DNA of 64,000 nucleotides. Source: Bdellovibrio bacteriovorus (GTDB taxonomy: Bacteria; Bdellovibrionota; Bdellovibrionia; Bdellovibrionales; Bdellovibrionaceae). The stretch covers positions 372,001 to 436,000 of the forward strand of contig NZ_CP102930.1 in assembly GCF_025558485.1 (NCBI RefSeq), written 5' to 3'. How positions within the stretch are numbered: the stretch's first letter is position 1; each line of letters opens with the position of its first letter. The position numbers were made by a program, and so were the translations under genes. The notes beneath the pieces were generated by a model. It worked only from the letters and a program-made list of their open reading frames with translations, did not search any database and was not told the DNA's origin. Shown here in pieces: positions 46,236 through 55,377 of the stretch.

Positions 46236-46541
46236 ATGAATGATTCCGCGATTCCCGTTTTTAAAATGCGCCCGCTTCCAACCGCCACCTCAGATTCTTC
46301 GCGTGAGGAAATTCGCAGCCTGCTTCACACCATCGCCCAGAACCTTTGCAACGACCACAACAACATTCAAGTCAGCTACACCGAAGGTGACAAGACCACG
46401 GTCTATCGCATTGAGGTTCCGACCGACCTGCGCGGCCGCCTGATTGGCGCCAATGGCAAAACCATCAATGCCCTGCGTGTGCTTCTGGCCGCCGTTGCTG
46501 GCACCCACGGTTTCCGCGCGGTGATTGATCTGGTTCTTTAA
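46236..46541 (+). CDS. KH-domain RNA-binding protein (KhpA/YlqC-like)
   Basis: This 101-residue protein has a single type II KH domain at about 25-100. The GxxG loop is in RLIGANGKTINALRVLLAAV. Such small KH proteins bind RNA and in Gram-positives act with KhpB. The N-terminal 24 residues are extra compared with the usual family length of about 76. GGAG lies ahead of the ATG. Confidence 0.85.
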   Translation: MNDSAIPVFKMRPLPTATSDSSREEIRSLLHTIAQNLCNDHNNIQVSYTEGDKTTVYRIEVPTDLRGRLIGANGKTINALRVLLAAVAGTHGFRAVIDLVL

Positions 46542-46697
46542 CGCCAATGGCGCATGCCGCCAAAGCCGCTTCCAGAGCGGCTCTCTGTTCGATTTTAAAG
46601 TCGAAACAGTAATCCCCTTCTGTGGTCTGACATCTTTGCAATCACTCGCGTTTACCGTGTACTTGTGGAACACGAGTTGATAAGAGGTCGGATGCAC

Positions 46698-47456
46698 ATG
46701 AAAACTTTGAATAAATTTTTCCATAAGAAGTTTGAAGAACGTCGAGCTGCAAACCCTCGCTTTTCGCTGCGTGCCCTGGCCCAGCGAGTGGACATATCCC
46801 CGGGACATCTTTCTGAAATTTTCAACAACAAGCGTCCGGTTTCCTCTACGAACTTTGACAAACTGATCTCCGGTCTGCGTCTTAGTCAGGAAGATCATGA
46901 TGCCGCCATTCAACTTTTCGAGGCGGAAAAAAACCGCAAAAAAGCCACCTACTCCATCGAGCGTATCCTGACGAAAACGGAGTTTTCCGCTGTCTCTGGA
47001 GTGGATTTCTTCCTGGTTCTGGCTGCGATGGACCTGCATTCGGACCTCTGTGACATTGAAAGTATTTCAAACGAAACCGGCGTCAGCCCTGAAAAAACCG
47101 CGCTGGTGATGAACAAGCTGGAACAACTGGGGCTGGTGGAGCGCCAAAGCGATGAAACTTTCATCAAATCCGTGCGCAGCCTGTCCTCTGAAAGCGACAT
47201 TCCGAACTTTGATGTGCAAAAATTCCATATGGAGGCCCTGCAAAGAAGCGCGGACATCTTCCACAAGGTTCCCACAGACCAGCGTGACATGGTTTATGTG
47301 ACAATGGCCGTGAATCCGAAGAACCTGCTTCAGGCCAAGAAAGAACTTGAGAAGTGCTGGAAGAAAGTTTACAGCAAGCTCTCTCAAGGCGAATGCACCG
47401 AAATTTACACTCTGGGAATGCAGCTGCTTCCTGCGACCTCCAAGGAGATGGCATGA
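46698..47456 (+). CDS. TIGR02147-family regulator (XRE-like HTH plus DUF4423)
   Basis: This protein of about 252 residues has an N-terminal helix-turn-helix (about 20-65): FSLRALAQRVDISPGHLSEI, then FNNKRPVSSTNFDKL. A larger C-terminal domain of the TIGR02147/DUF4423 type follows, a family found in high copy in Fibrobacter and Bdellovibrio. AGAGGT lies upstream; the ATGs at 46692 and 46698 are both possible starts. The stop overlaps the start of the next gene, so it is coupled to the exported protein gene downstream, its probable regulatory or functional partner. Confidence 0.87.
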   Translation: MKTLNKFFHKKFEERRAANPRFSLRALAQRVDISPGHLSEIFNNKRPVSSTNFDKLISGLRLSQEDHDAAIQLFEAEKNRKKATYSIERILTKTEFSAVSGVDFFLVLAAMDLHSDLCDIESISNETGVSPEKTALVMNKLEQLGLVERQSDETFIKSVRSLSSESDIPNFDVQKFHMEALQRSADIFHKVPTDQRDMVYVTMAVNPKNLLQAKKELEKCWKKVYSKLSQGECTEIYTLGMQLLPATSKEMA

Positions 47457-48058
47457 GATACCTGATCGTTTTTGCTTTTCTTTTTGTGGCCCCTTCGGCC
47501 TTTGCTCAATACGTGGTTCGTAATGGCGGTTATGTTGTTAGCTGTCGCAATCAGGCCCCTCTGGCTTTGGAAGTGGCGGAAGCCCAAGCTCAGAACCTGA
47601 CGATGGATTATTCCCCGGCCCGCTCCTTTCAGGTAAAAGTGGCCGATTTGATTTCCCGCATTCGCGCTGTAAATCCGGAAAAAGCCCTGAAATACACCCG
47701 TTGGCTGCAACAGTGGCCTGAACAAGTTCGCTGGCATGGGCGCTTTGAACTGACTGGACCGAATGATCAGGGCACGATCAAACTACGAGCTGGCTGCCGC
47801 ATGCGTATCGCCATCGTACAAACCAACGAAAGCCGTTTCGGTGTTCAGGAATATGCCATTGATTCTTTGTTGTGGCAGGCACTCAACGAGGATCAGAAAG
47901 CCGCACTGGTCATGCACGAATTCATTTATCGCGATGTTCTTGAGGAAAACCCAGACTCAAATTCCAGCTGGGTTCGTCATGTAAACACTCTGGTTCATTC
48001 TTTGGATTTCCAGTACCGTGACCGTCGCGCGTTCACGGCGCTGATTGATTCTCTTTAA
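47453..48058 (+). CDS. Exported protein coupled to TIGR02147 regulator
   Basis: This 201-residue protein has a signal peptide (about 1-18, SAFA). The mature part includes YVVRNGGYVVSCRNQAPLA and an EDQKAALVMHEFIYRDVLEE segment near the C-terminus whose H-E pair invites comparison with zinc sites, but a full HExxH is absent. The ATG overlaps the regulator's stop (ATGGCATGA). It ends flush with the convergent gene, with no terminator between. Pairs of this kind recur in Bdellovibrio genomes; function unknown. Confidence 0.78.
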   Translation: MRYLIVFAFLFVAPSAFAQYVVRNGGYVVSCRNQAPLALEVAEAQAQNLTMDYSPARSFQVKVADLISRIRAVNPEKALKYTRWLQQWPEQVRWHGRFELTGPNDQGTIKLRAGCRMRIAIVQTNESRFGVQEYAIDSLLWQALNEDQKAALVMHEFIYRDVLEENPDSNSSWVRHVNTLVHSLDFQYRDRRAFTALIDSL

Positions 48059-48736
48059 TTATCGACAGCTGGTGGAAACCAGCTTCTGAAACTCCGCATC
48101 TGTCTTAAAGCGGAAGATCACATCCCCGTCACTCATATAGCGGAAAAGATCCTTGTTTCGTAAAGAACAGGATCTTTGACTGTCACGCAAAACCGAACTG
48201 CCACCGCTGTTCTGGGACGGGTCCTGATTTAAAGCAAAGCCCACATCCAGAATCTGACCTTTGTAGCCCTCAATGGACACGCCGCCACCGTTCTTTTTAG
48301 AGACCTTATCCACCACCACCTTGCTGGCGCCAGAAATGGATTTCAGGACGGCCTTATTCATATCAAAAACAAAGCGATCGCCAGTGACATGTTCAATGAT
48401 CAATTCTTGAGCATCCTCGTTCCATTGATAATTCATCTTGGTTTGTTTGCGCGGGAACATGTAGAAATCACGAGCACCAAACTGCCCGTCTGTGCCGTAT
48501 GAATTAAACACCATGAACATGCCATCAGCCGTTAGCACATAATCCCGATAGATCATGTCCTTGTAAGCATCCGTGGGGGAAACTGACAGCATGCAGATTT
48601 CAGCCTGATCCAGCCAGGCCCGTTGAAGCAAGATGCCCCCTTTGGTTTCAGCCATGGGCTGGCAGCTTTCGGGAGCCGGGGCTGCGTTGGCCATCGCTGC
48701 AAAGAACAATGCTGTTGCGAAAAGTACCACTTTCAT
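48059..48736 (-). CDS. Exported protein, unknown
   Basis: This 225-residue protein has a signal peptide (about 1-18, MANA). The mature part is beta-rich with cysteines at ESCQPMAE, EICMLS, RSCSLRNK and the extreme C-terminus (STSCR), suggesting two disulfides. GGAGGT lies before the ATG at 48736. Its stop abuts the convergent gene with zero spacing. No family recognised. Confidence 0.75.
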   Translation of the reverse strand: MKVVLFATALFFAAMANAAPAPESCQPMAETKGGILLQRAWLDQAEICMLSVSPTDAYKDMIYRDYVLTADGMFMVFNSYGTDGQFGARDFYMFPRKQTKMNYQWNEDAQELIIEHVTGDRFVFDMNKAVLKSISGASKVVVDKVSKKNGGGVSIEGYKGQILDVGFALNQDPSQNSGGSSVLRDSQRSCSLRNKDLFRYMSDGDVIFRFKTDAEFQKLVSTSCR

Positions 48737-48915
48737 CAAGACCTCCTGCAATAGGTGACTTTCAGATTACAAGTGCCGATCAAGCCGTCAACGAGCCGCG
48801 ACCTCAAGCTGTTTCTGATAAATGTGTCGAACAGATAAAAATCGAAGTTCCGGTCTAAGGTTTGACTGCTTACTCGGCCAAAGGCCCAATTGATTTATTC
48901 ACCAAGGAGGTCACC

Positions 48916-49305
48916 GTGAAATACTTGAAAACTCTTGTGTTCTTAACTTTATTTGCTGCGCTGGGAGCCGAGGCACAGGTGCAATCACGTCTGGATTTTG
49001 GGATGCTTCCGGTGTCCGCCACACGCACTCGCGAGATGCTTTTGACTAATTACAATTCCACCGTACTTCGTGGCATTTCACATACAATTGCCGGAGACAG
49101 TTTCTCTGTTCAAAGCGATTGTCCTGAACAACTTCGTTCCGGCTTATCCTGTCGTTATCGCATCACCTTCTGGTGTCAGCGTGAAGGTTATGCCGTGGGC
49201 ACTTTGAATATCTTCACTTCGGATAAAAACCATCAAGTGCATCTGTCCGGGGTCTGCAACCGCATCAATACTCCAGAGCCCCGCCCACCGACTCCTCGCC
49301 CTTAG
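48916..49305 (+). CDS. Exported Hydin-like beta-sandwich protein
   Basis: This 129-residue protein starts at GTG 48916 after a perfect AAGGAGGT. The signal peptide (about 1-20) ends AEA. The mature part resembles one ASPM/SPD-2/Hydin-type Ig domain (LDFGMLPVSATRTREMLLTN, then FSVQSDC and SCRYRITFWCQREGY) with two possible disulfides, then a Pro-rich tail. Probably a binding module; partner unknown. Confidence 0.75.
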   Translation: MKYLKTLVFLTLFAALGAEAQVQSRLDFGMLPVSATRTREMLLTNYNSTVLRGISHTIAGDSFSVQSDCPEQLRSGLSCRYRITFWCQREGYAVGTLNIFTSDKNHQVHLSGVCNRINTPEPRPPTPRP

Positions 49306-49351
49306 TGGGGCGAGTTTTGACAAGAATCCGTGATATGTTCATGCTAAAGGG

Positions 49352-50233
49352 ATGAACATATCTGCCACGCAGACCTTGCGTCTGATCTATTATCCCATAT
49401 TGCTTATCGCCTCTGTGGCTGTCTTTTTTGCCTTCAAAGATCTGTTTCCGGGTGAACAGCTGGCTTTGTTAACAGCGGCGATTTCCGTGGTGGTAATTGC
49501 CATCATTCACATCACGGAACGTCTTCTGCCCTATCGCCGCGAATGGAACACGCCACAAGGGGATCGCACCAGCAATTTTATATTCACCAATATTGTTCTG
49601 CCGGGACTGTCCAAAGTTGTCGAGATCATGCTGACAGCGTTGTTCCTGAATCAGTCTTCAGCATTGATGAGCCCCGGCCTGCAAAGCCTGTGGCCGCGCC
49701 AATGGCCGTTGCTTTCACAGCTGGCACTGGCCTTGTTTATCACCGAGTTCTTCTTTTACTGGGTTCATCGCATCGGTCATCGCTGGGCCTTGGCGTGGCG
49801 ATTTCATTCCATCCACCACGCCGTGGAAAGGCTGTACTGGGACAATGCCGGACGCTTTCATCCCGTGGATCTTTTCCTGAACTGGCTGTTTTATTTCCTG
49901 CCACTGTTCCTGCTGGCAGTGCCGCCTGAATTGATTGCACTTTTCCTGCTGGTCAACGCCGTGACCGGTCTTTTAGAGCACGCCAACGTGGATTTTGAAA
50001 TGGGTCCTCTGAATCGTGTCTTTAACACAGCCCAACTGCATCGCTGGCATCATTCGGTTGTGCCGGAAATTTCGTCACAGAACTTTGGCAAAGTTCTTTC
50101 GATCTGGGATCAGGTTTTCGGTACGTGGTATCACCCCGAAGGCAAACACGTCGGAAAAATCGGTGTGGAAGGCGAAGACATCCCCAAGCGCACTTGGGGG
50201 CAGATGCTATACCCGTTCCGCCGACGCCCCTGA
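49352..50233 (+). CDS. Sterol desaturase / fatty acid hydroxylase family membrane enzyme
   Basis: This 293-residue membrane protein has about four hydrophobic segments and the histidine clusters of the di-iron family: HRIGHRW near 144, FHSIHHAVERLYWD near 155 and the late HRWHH near 232. Members hydroxylate or desaturate lipids, carotenoids or sterols. AAAGG precedes the ATG. Its 3' end is seven bases from the convergent large lipoprotein gene. Substrate unknown. Confidence 0.9.
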   Translation: MNISATQTLRLIYYPILLIASVAVFFAFKDLFPGEQLALLTAAISVVVIAIIHITERLLPYRREWNTPQGDRTSNFIFTNIVLPGLSKVVEIMLTALFLNQSSALMSPGLQSLWPRQWPLLSQLALALFITEFFFYWVHRIGHRWALAWRFHSIHHAVERLYWDNAGRFHPVDLFLNWLFYFLPLFLLAVPPELIALFLLVNAVTGLLEHANVDFEMGPLNRVFNTAQLHRWHHSVVPEISSQNFGKVLSIWDQVFGTWYHPEGKHVGKIGVEGEDIPKRTWGQMLYPFRRRP

Positions 50234-50239
50234 TGCATT

Positions 50240-53200
50240 TTACTCAACGCCCCCTGGAGGTCCTTGGACCTTTTGGAAGCCCATCGTGGCTTTTCCGGTC
50301 GTGCCATCCATAACAAATAACAAGCCACTTTCTCCGGAGCTCCAACAAACTCTGTCTTTTACAATTTGTAAATTCTCTGCTGACAGCTCCCAGGGAACTG
50401 AAACCAACTGACCTGAAGCCATGTCTCTGACTCGCACATCCCAGCTATCGATATCGTAATAGAAAAGACGTCCGTCAGACATCGTCCAATTTTCATAGTA
50501 ATCCATATCCTCGGGGATGGTCCAATTCGCAACCTGCATCGTGGCACTTTGCACGGTTATGATACCTTCTTCGTACTCTCCGTCTTTCTCCGCTTCGTAA
50601 GACATATATACCTTGTCCCCGGAAGCCATAAATCTTCCGACAGCTGCATAGTCGTAACCTGCAAATGGATTCAATGCCAAAAGATCTCCGGTGGAAGACG
50701 AGAACCCTGCCAATCCCTTGCGTTCTTCACCATTCACATTGTCAAATTCGCCGCTGACATAAACCACGCCCTGATGCAATTGTGCCATCTGGGCCGGGCC
50801 GTTCAGTTGAGGCTGCCAGTTGGTCAATTGACCGTTACTTATGGACGCCAGGCTTAAGCGGGCTTCTGCGTTGATCTCTTCAAACTCACCTGTCAGATAT
50901 ACCGTGTTCCCCGCGGCGGCCATGGAATCAATTCGTCCTGACACCGCCATGATTTGGGAGACATTCGTTTTCATATTGATGACAGCCAATTTTCCTGCCA
51001 GCGCACCAAACTCATCGTACCCACGACCTGAAATATAAAGATAATCTCCCGCTCTTTGAGCGGCATAAACATCACGGAATTCTTCTGTAGCATTCACAGA
51101 AGAAGACCAATCCGCGATTTGAGCCTTGTCGAAGTTCACAATAGCAAGGCCTTTGCGATCCGGGCCGCCCAGATCATCCGCCGCCACAAACAGATGGCCC
51201 CCACTGACGCTCAGTGAGCCGATGATTCCAGAGTAAGCATGCACTTCGGTGGCCGTGCCATCGGACTCAAGCTTCAACAAGCTAATTCCGTCAGCAATAT
51301 AAACCGCACCATTATAGACAACCGGTGAACGAGGAGAGTGAGCCGTAAAGGACTGCCCTAAAGGCAGTAAGCTGCCACCGGCTTTCAGATTGTAGGCGGC
51401 GACATTGGGGTTCTGCGGGTCACCCAGCCGGCCTAAGATGTACAAAATGCCATCTTCGATGACAAAGTCATTCACGGTATTGGGATCTGTCACTGTTGGC
51501 ATCCAACTGATCACGTTGCCGGTTTGATCAATAGCCGCAAAACTGTCACGATTCTGAAGATTCACGCCTACAGGCTCTGAGAAATAACCATAGATATAAG
51601 CGATACCGCCGTATTCCTGCACAAAATAAACTTCGTCAAAAGTGCCGCGACTTACGATAGGCGCCCAAGGCGTCAAAAGATTATCCGCCACCGTCAACGA
51701 AGCCAAACCATTCCGGGTCTGTCCCTGAACAGAAACGAAGTCACCGCCAATATAGAGCTTTGTTCCATCCTGAGAAATATCCATAGAGGCAATATTTCCT
51801 CCGGACACTTTTGCATCGAACGAAGCCGCGTCCCCCGTTTCCGAATCCAGCACAGCCAGTCCCTGCACCACGGCAGTTCCGATACTTTGGAATTTACCGC
51901 CAACAAAAACTCCACCGCCCCCCAATGCCACAGCCTGAACGATATCATCTGCACCGCCCGCAGCCAGTGCAACATCCCAGTCTTTCACAGCACCTGCCCC
52001 GGTTGTACTGATGGCCGCCACTGCTGTACGGGCTTTACCGCCAATGGCAGAGAAATCACCATAAACATACAGAGTATCTGCTCCATCGTGGACCAGCCCT
52101 CTGACTGTCATCAGATCGTCGCCATTCACGGCATTGGGTGTCCAGGTTGTATCGAGTGTCAGGTCGCTGGCGTTATAGCGAGCCAGCCCATAAGCAGTTG
52201 TGCCTCCGACATTGTTGAAGTAGCCACCAATATAGATATAGCCACCAGCATACAGAACACTACTGACTTCTGAAGTAGGTACAGCCGCCGGACTGCTGAG
52301 CAAATTTCCATTTTCGTCAAAGACAGCAATTCCCGTTCTGCTCACGGCACCGACTTTAGTAAATGCTCCGACGCCATACAATTTACTACCGTCATAGGCC
52401 AAACCGTAAAAGCCCGAGCGGATACTTGTCGATACCTGCCAAACAACCGAACCATCTGTTTTATTCAAGGCCATCAGCCCCGCTTCAGGACTGTTATAAG
52501 AATTCACTCGTGTCACATACACATGGGTGGGCGACACAACAATAGCCGTCGGAGTCCCGTCAATAGGTGGTACCCAGGCACTAACCGCCGCGCCAGAACT
52601 TCCATTCATGGCAAGAACCGACTTCATAAAGACACTGCCATTCCACAACCCCACACCGCCGGCATAAAGAATGTTGGAAGCTTGATCGTAGGTCAGAACT
52701 TTAATAGAGCCTCCCACCACAGAGTGGAAGCTTTCATCTATTTGGCCATTTTGATCCAGGTGAATAACGCTTCCGCGCATAGCCCCTTGGTAAGGCCCCT
52801 CGACGGCGATATAAAGCCCGCCATTGCCATCCGAGGTCGCAGCCGCCACAAGGTCTTCAAAGCGCTTTCCAGAAGGCCACTTTGAAACACCGGTAACAGG
52901 GTCCACAATTGAACCGTAGGGATTGCTTATGCTTGAAAATGGGCCCGCTACAAAAAGCTTTCCAGAGGCCAAAGCCAGCGTAAGATTCTCTGTGCCGGAC
53001 ACCCCTGCTGGCATATTGCCAAAGGCCTTAAAGCTCTTGTTCAAACTTCCGTCGGCATTGATACGCGCCAGCCCGGGTACGGCCACTCCGTTCACCGCTG
53101 AAAATTCTCCGGTGATGTAGTAACCTCCCTGACCATCCGGCAGAGTCTTTGTCAGTGACCCATTGACATTTAATTTGCCGGTCACATTGCCAAGAGAACT

Positions 53201-53443
53201 GCCATAGATGTTAAAGCCACACTCCCCAATTTGCGTGAATGCACCTGCAACAAGGTAATCCCCATCACCCAGAAGAAGAGGAGGACCAAACTCTCCATTT
53301 ACACAGACTGTCGGAGCCGATGTCTTTTCGACAACCGGCGGACGAGGATTTGTTGTGGACCCGGACGAGCCATCTAACAGGCTCGCCTCAATAGAGCAGC
53401 CCGAATTTATTAAAACCAATACGATCAAGAATAAAAAATGCAT
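50240..53443 (-). CDS. Large lipoprotein with repeated propeller-like blades
   Basis: This 1067-residue predicted lipoprotein has a signal LIVLVLINSGC (Cys16), a Ser/Thr/Pro-rich linker, then many repeats of about 40-50 residues of the form LYVYGDFSAIGGKARTAVAA, LYIGGDFVSVQGQTRNGLAS and VYVSGEFDNVNGEERKGLAG. These resemble delta-60 or quinoprotein-like beta-propeller blades. Such surface propellers mediate binding. It shares the opening style of the RCC1 lipoprotein (GC followed by S/T-I/L-E/D). No strong ribosome binding site before ATG 53443. Function unknown. Confidence 0.83.
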   Translation of the reverse strand: MHFLFLIVLVLINSGCSIEASLLDGSSGSTTNPRPPVVEKTSAPTVCVNGEFGPPLLLGDGDYLVAGAFTQIGECGFNIYGSSLGNVTGKLNVNGSLTKTLPDGQGGYYITGEFSAVNGVAVPGLARINADGSLNKSFKAFGNMPAGVSGTENLTLALASGKLFVAGPFSSISNPYGSIVDPVTGVSKWPSGKRFEDLVAAATSDGNGGLYIAVEGPYQGAMRGSVIHLDQNGQIDESFHSVVGGSIKVLTYDQASNILYAGGVGLWNGSVFMKSVLAMNGSSGAAVSAWVPPIDGTPTAIVVSPTHVYVTRVNSYNSPEAGLMALNKTDGSVVWQVSTSIRSGFYGLAYDGSKLYGVGAFTKVGAVSRTGIAVFDENGNLLSSPAAVPTSEVSSVLYAGGYIYIGGYFNNVGGTTAYGLARYNASDLTLDTTWTPNAVNGDDLMTVRGLVHDGADTLYVYGDFSAIGGKARTAVAAISTTGAGAVKDWDVALAAGGADDIVQAVALGGGGVFVGGKFQSIGTAVVQGLAVLDSETGDAASFDAKVSGGNIASMDISQDGTKLYIGGDFVSVQGQTRNGLASLTVADNLLTPWAPIVSRGTFDEVYFVQEYGGIAYIYGYFSEPVGVNLQNRDSFAAIDQTGNVISWMPTVTDPNTVNDFVIEDGILYILGRLGDPQNPNVAAYNLKAGGSLLPLGQSFTAHSPRSPVVYNGAVYIADGISLLKLESDGTATEVHAYSGIIGSLSVSGGHLFVAADDLGGPDRKGLAIVNFDKAQIADWSSSVNATEEFRDVYAAQRAGDYLYISGRGYDEFGALAGKLAVINMKTNVSQIMAVSGRIDSMAAAGNTVYLTGEFEEINAEARLSLASISNGQLTNWQPQLNGPAQMAQLHQGVVYVSGEFDNVNGEERKGLAGFSSSTGDLLALNPFAGYDYAAVGRFMASGDKVYMSYEAEKDGEYEEGIITVQSATMQVANWTIPEDMDYYENWTMSDGRLFYYDIDSWDVRVRDMASGQLVSVPWELSAENLQIVKDRVCWSSGESGLLFVMDGTTGKATMGFQKVQGPPGGVE

Positions 53444-53700
53444 ATTTATTTATCGGTTTATCCTGTAAGTGCCTGAATAGTTAAATAGTTGTAGAACGGT
53501 CTATATCTCCAGTTGCGCATCGTATTTGAGGAGTCTTCTGATACGACAGGAGGTGTTTTACGCAGAACGCCCGGAGAAAAGGAGCCAATCTCGTATTAGG
53601 ATTTTGTCGCCTCTCTAGCCCCGTCCGCACCCGAGAGCACCTTTGTTTGAGCGGGCACTTCCGCGAGCGCGGCTTTAAAAACTCTGCTACACTTTCTTCA

Positions 53701-54180
53701 ATGGTTGAAACATCTCGATTGATTATAAAAAAATGGACGGTTGACATGGCTGGGGACTTCCTGGAGCTTTCCCATGATGAAGGCTTCACTCTGTACCCGA
53801 TCACGGACTATCGACAGGCCGATATCGAATCCGCGCGTGTGTGGATTCAAAAAAATACCGGCAAATACGCCGTCATCGAAAAAAGCAGCGGCTGCGTGAT
53901 CGGCATGGGCGGGCTGACCCCGTGGCATTGGGAGGGCGAAGACCTTGTTGATCTGACTTACAGATTCAAAGCTTCCGCCCAAGGAAAAGGTTATGGCACA
54001 GAACTGGCGCGGGCCCTGATCGCATACGGATTTACAACTCTTAATCTGACTCAGATCACCGCGACAATCACCACGGATAATATAACCTCAAAAAAATTGG
54101 CGGAAAAACTGGGCATGAAATTCGACAGGCAGATTGTTCTGTTAAACATTCCCACAGATATGTATCGTTTGTACAAATAA
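53701..54180 (+). CDS. GNAT N-acetyltransferase (RimJ/RimL-like)
   Basis: This 159-residue protein opens with ETSRLIIKKW, the RimJ/L-like start, and has motif A in YRFKASAQGKGYGTELARAL (about 87-106) and NITSKKLAEKLGMKF in motif B. It probably acetylates an N-terminus or small molecule. The ATG at 53701 lacks a clear ribosome binding site. The 257 bases upstream (53444-53700) show no gene. Confidence 0.85.
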   Translation: MVETSRLIIKKWTVDMAGDFLELSHDEGFTLYPITDYRQADIESARVWIQKNTGKYAVIEKSSGCVIGMGGLTPWHWEGEDLVDLTYRFKASAQGKGYGTELARALIAYGFTTLNLTQITATITTDNITSKKLAEKLGMKFDRQIVLLNIPTDMYRLYK

Positions 54181-54194
54181 GAAAGAAGCATGTA

Positions 54195-54533
54195 ATGGAA
54201 ACAATTAGCTGGGACGACTTCACCAAAGTAGAACTTCGAATCGGAAGAATTATCAGTGCTGAGCCTTTTCCCAAAGCAAAAAAGCCAGCTTATCTGCTGC
54301 AAGTGGATTTCGGACCTGAAATCGGCACTAAAAAATCCAGCGCCCAAATCACAAACCTTTACACGACAGAGGAATTGATCGGAAAACTCGTTGTGGCCGT
54401 TATCAATTTTCCCAAAAAACAGATCGGCCCCATCATGTCCGAATGTTTGGTTACAGGCTTTCACAACGACAAAGGAGAAGTTGCCCTGTGTGTCCCGGAC
54501 AAAGATGTACCGCTGGGCACGAAGCTGCTTTAG
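54195..54533 (+). CDS. csaA: CsaA-like tRNA-binding-domain protein
   Basis: This 112-residue protein consists of a single tRNA-binding (OB-fold) domain of the CsaA/MetRS-C type: FTKVELRIGRIISAEPFPKA, LLQVDFGPEIGTKKSSAQI and VAVINFPKKQIGPIMSECLV. CsaA was described as an export-related chaperone and binds tRNA in structures. It follows the acetyltransferase by 14 bases, probably in one transcript. Confidence 0.9.
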   Translation: METISWDDFTKVELRIGRIISAEPFPKAKKPAYLLQVDFGPEIGTKKSSAQITNLYTTEELIGKLVVAVINFPKKQIGPIMSECLVTGFHNDKGEVALCVPDKDVPLGTKLL

Positions 54534-54548
54534 TGCAGGCTACAAGAA

Positions 54549-54625
54549 TGGTGCGGCTGGAGAGATTCGAACTCCCGACCCCCTGGTTCGAAGCCAGGTG
54601 CTCTATCCAGCTGAACTACAGCCGC
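54549..54625 (-). tRNA. tRNA-Arg (anticodon TCG)
   Basis: The minus strand folds into a full cloverleaf: acceptor GCGGCTG with CAGCCGC, D-arm with AGCTGGATAGAGC, anticodon stem CCTGG/CCAGG with loop CTTCGAA (anticodon TCG) and T-arm GGGAGTTCGAATCTC. Discriminator A is followed by an encoded CCA (54549-54551). Confidence 0.96.
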
Positions 54626-54711
54626 ACTGATGAGGTCACCAGACTATCAATGAAGACCTTTAAAACGCAAGAAATGAGCTGGCGCGCCGTGGCGCTCCCC
54701 TTTTGAAAACC

Positions 54712-55356
54712 TTAATCTTTGATAATGAGATGATTTTTAAGCTCGTTCTGACCGGGTGTTGTCACCGGGAAGTGAGTTTTCAGATCCTGTCCGCAAGCTT
54801 CAATCGCCGCTACAAACCCCTGGGCCCATTCACCCTTATGAAGCTTTTCCCCCAGCACCGCCAAAACCTCGTCCCAATGTTCCTTGGGAAGCTTCTTGGA
54901 AATGCCTTCATCTGCCAAAACGACAGCCTTTTTTTCCATGACGGAAACAAAAATCAATACCCCTGTTCCGTTTTCAGTGCGATGGATGCGGTTTAGATAA
55001 AATTCCAAATGCGCGCGCTGATGGACCGAATCCACCTCATCACGTTCGGGCACAAAGACCTTCTGAATCCATTTACTCTTGGCCAAAACATGGGAAACCC
55101 CATAGATCGCCACCAACAGCACCGGCCACAGCCACACCCAAGGTGTCACCCACAACCAGTCACTGAACGGGAATTCAACAATCACCAAAAGCAACGTCAA
55201 AAGCAGGGTCAATGACAAAGGCACATGCCCCACTGCCGAAGAACGACGAACAATAACAGGAACGATCTCACCGGAAGTGGATTCTTCCACACGGGAAATC
55301 GTCGCCTCAATCTGGGCCAGATCACTTTCAGAAAGATATTTATTAATCCAAGCCAT
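54712..55356 (-). CDS. TPM-domain membrane protein
   Basis: This 214-residue protein has an N-terminal TPM segment (ESDLAQIEATISRVEESTSG), two membrane helices (about 50-100) and a C-terminal TPM region with GVLIFVSVMEKKAVVLADEG. It is the second member of a TPM pair with the gene at 55378-56127 (21-base gap). Such proteins are often called photosystem-II repair or phosphatase-like domain proteins and commonly accompany LemA. GAGGG precedes the ATG. Confidence 0.87.
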   Translation of the reverse strand: MAWINKYLSESDLAQIEATISRVEESTSGEIVPVIVRRSSAVGHVPLSLTLLLTLLLVIVEFPFSDWLWVTPWVWLWPVLLVAIYGVSHVLAKSKWIQKVFVPERDEVDSVHQRAHLEFYLNRIHRTENGTGVLIFVSVMEKKAVVLADEGISKKLPKEHWDEVLAVLGEKLHKGEWAQGFVAAIEACGQDLKTHFPVTTPGQNELKNHLIIKD

Positions 55357-55377
55357 AATCCCTCAAAAGAAAGCCCG

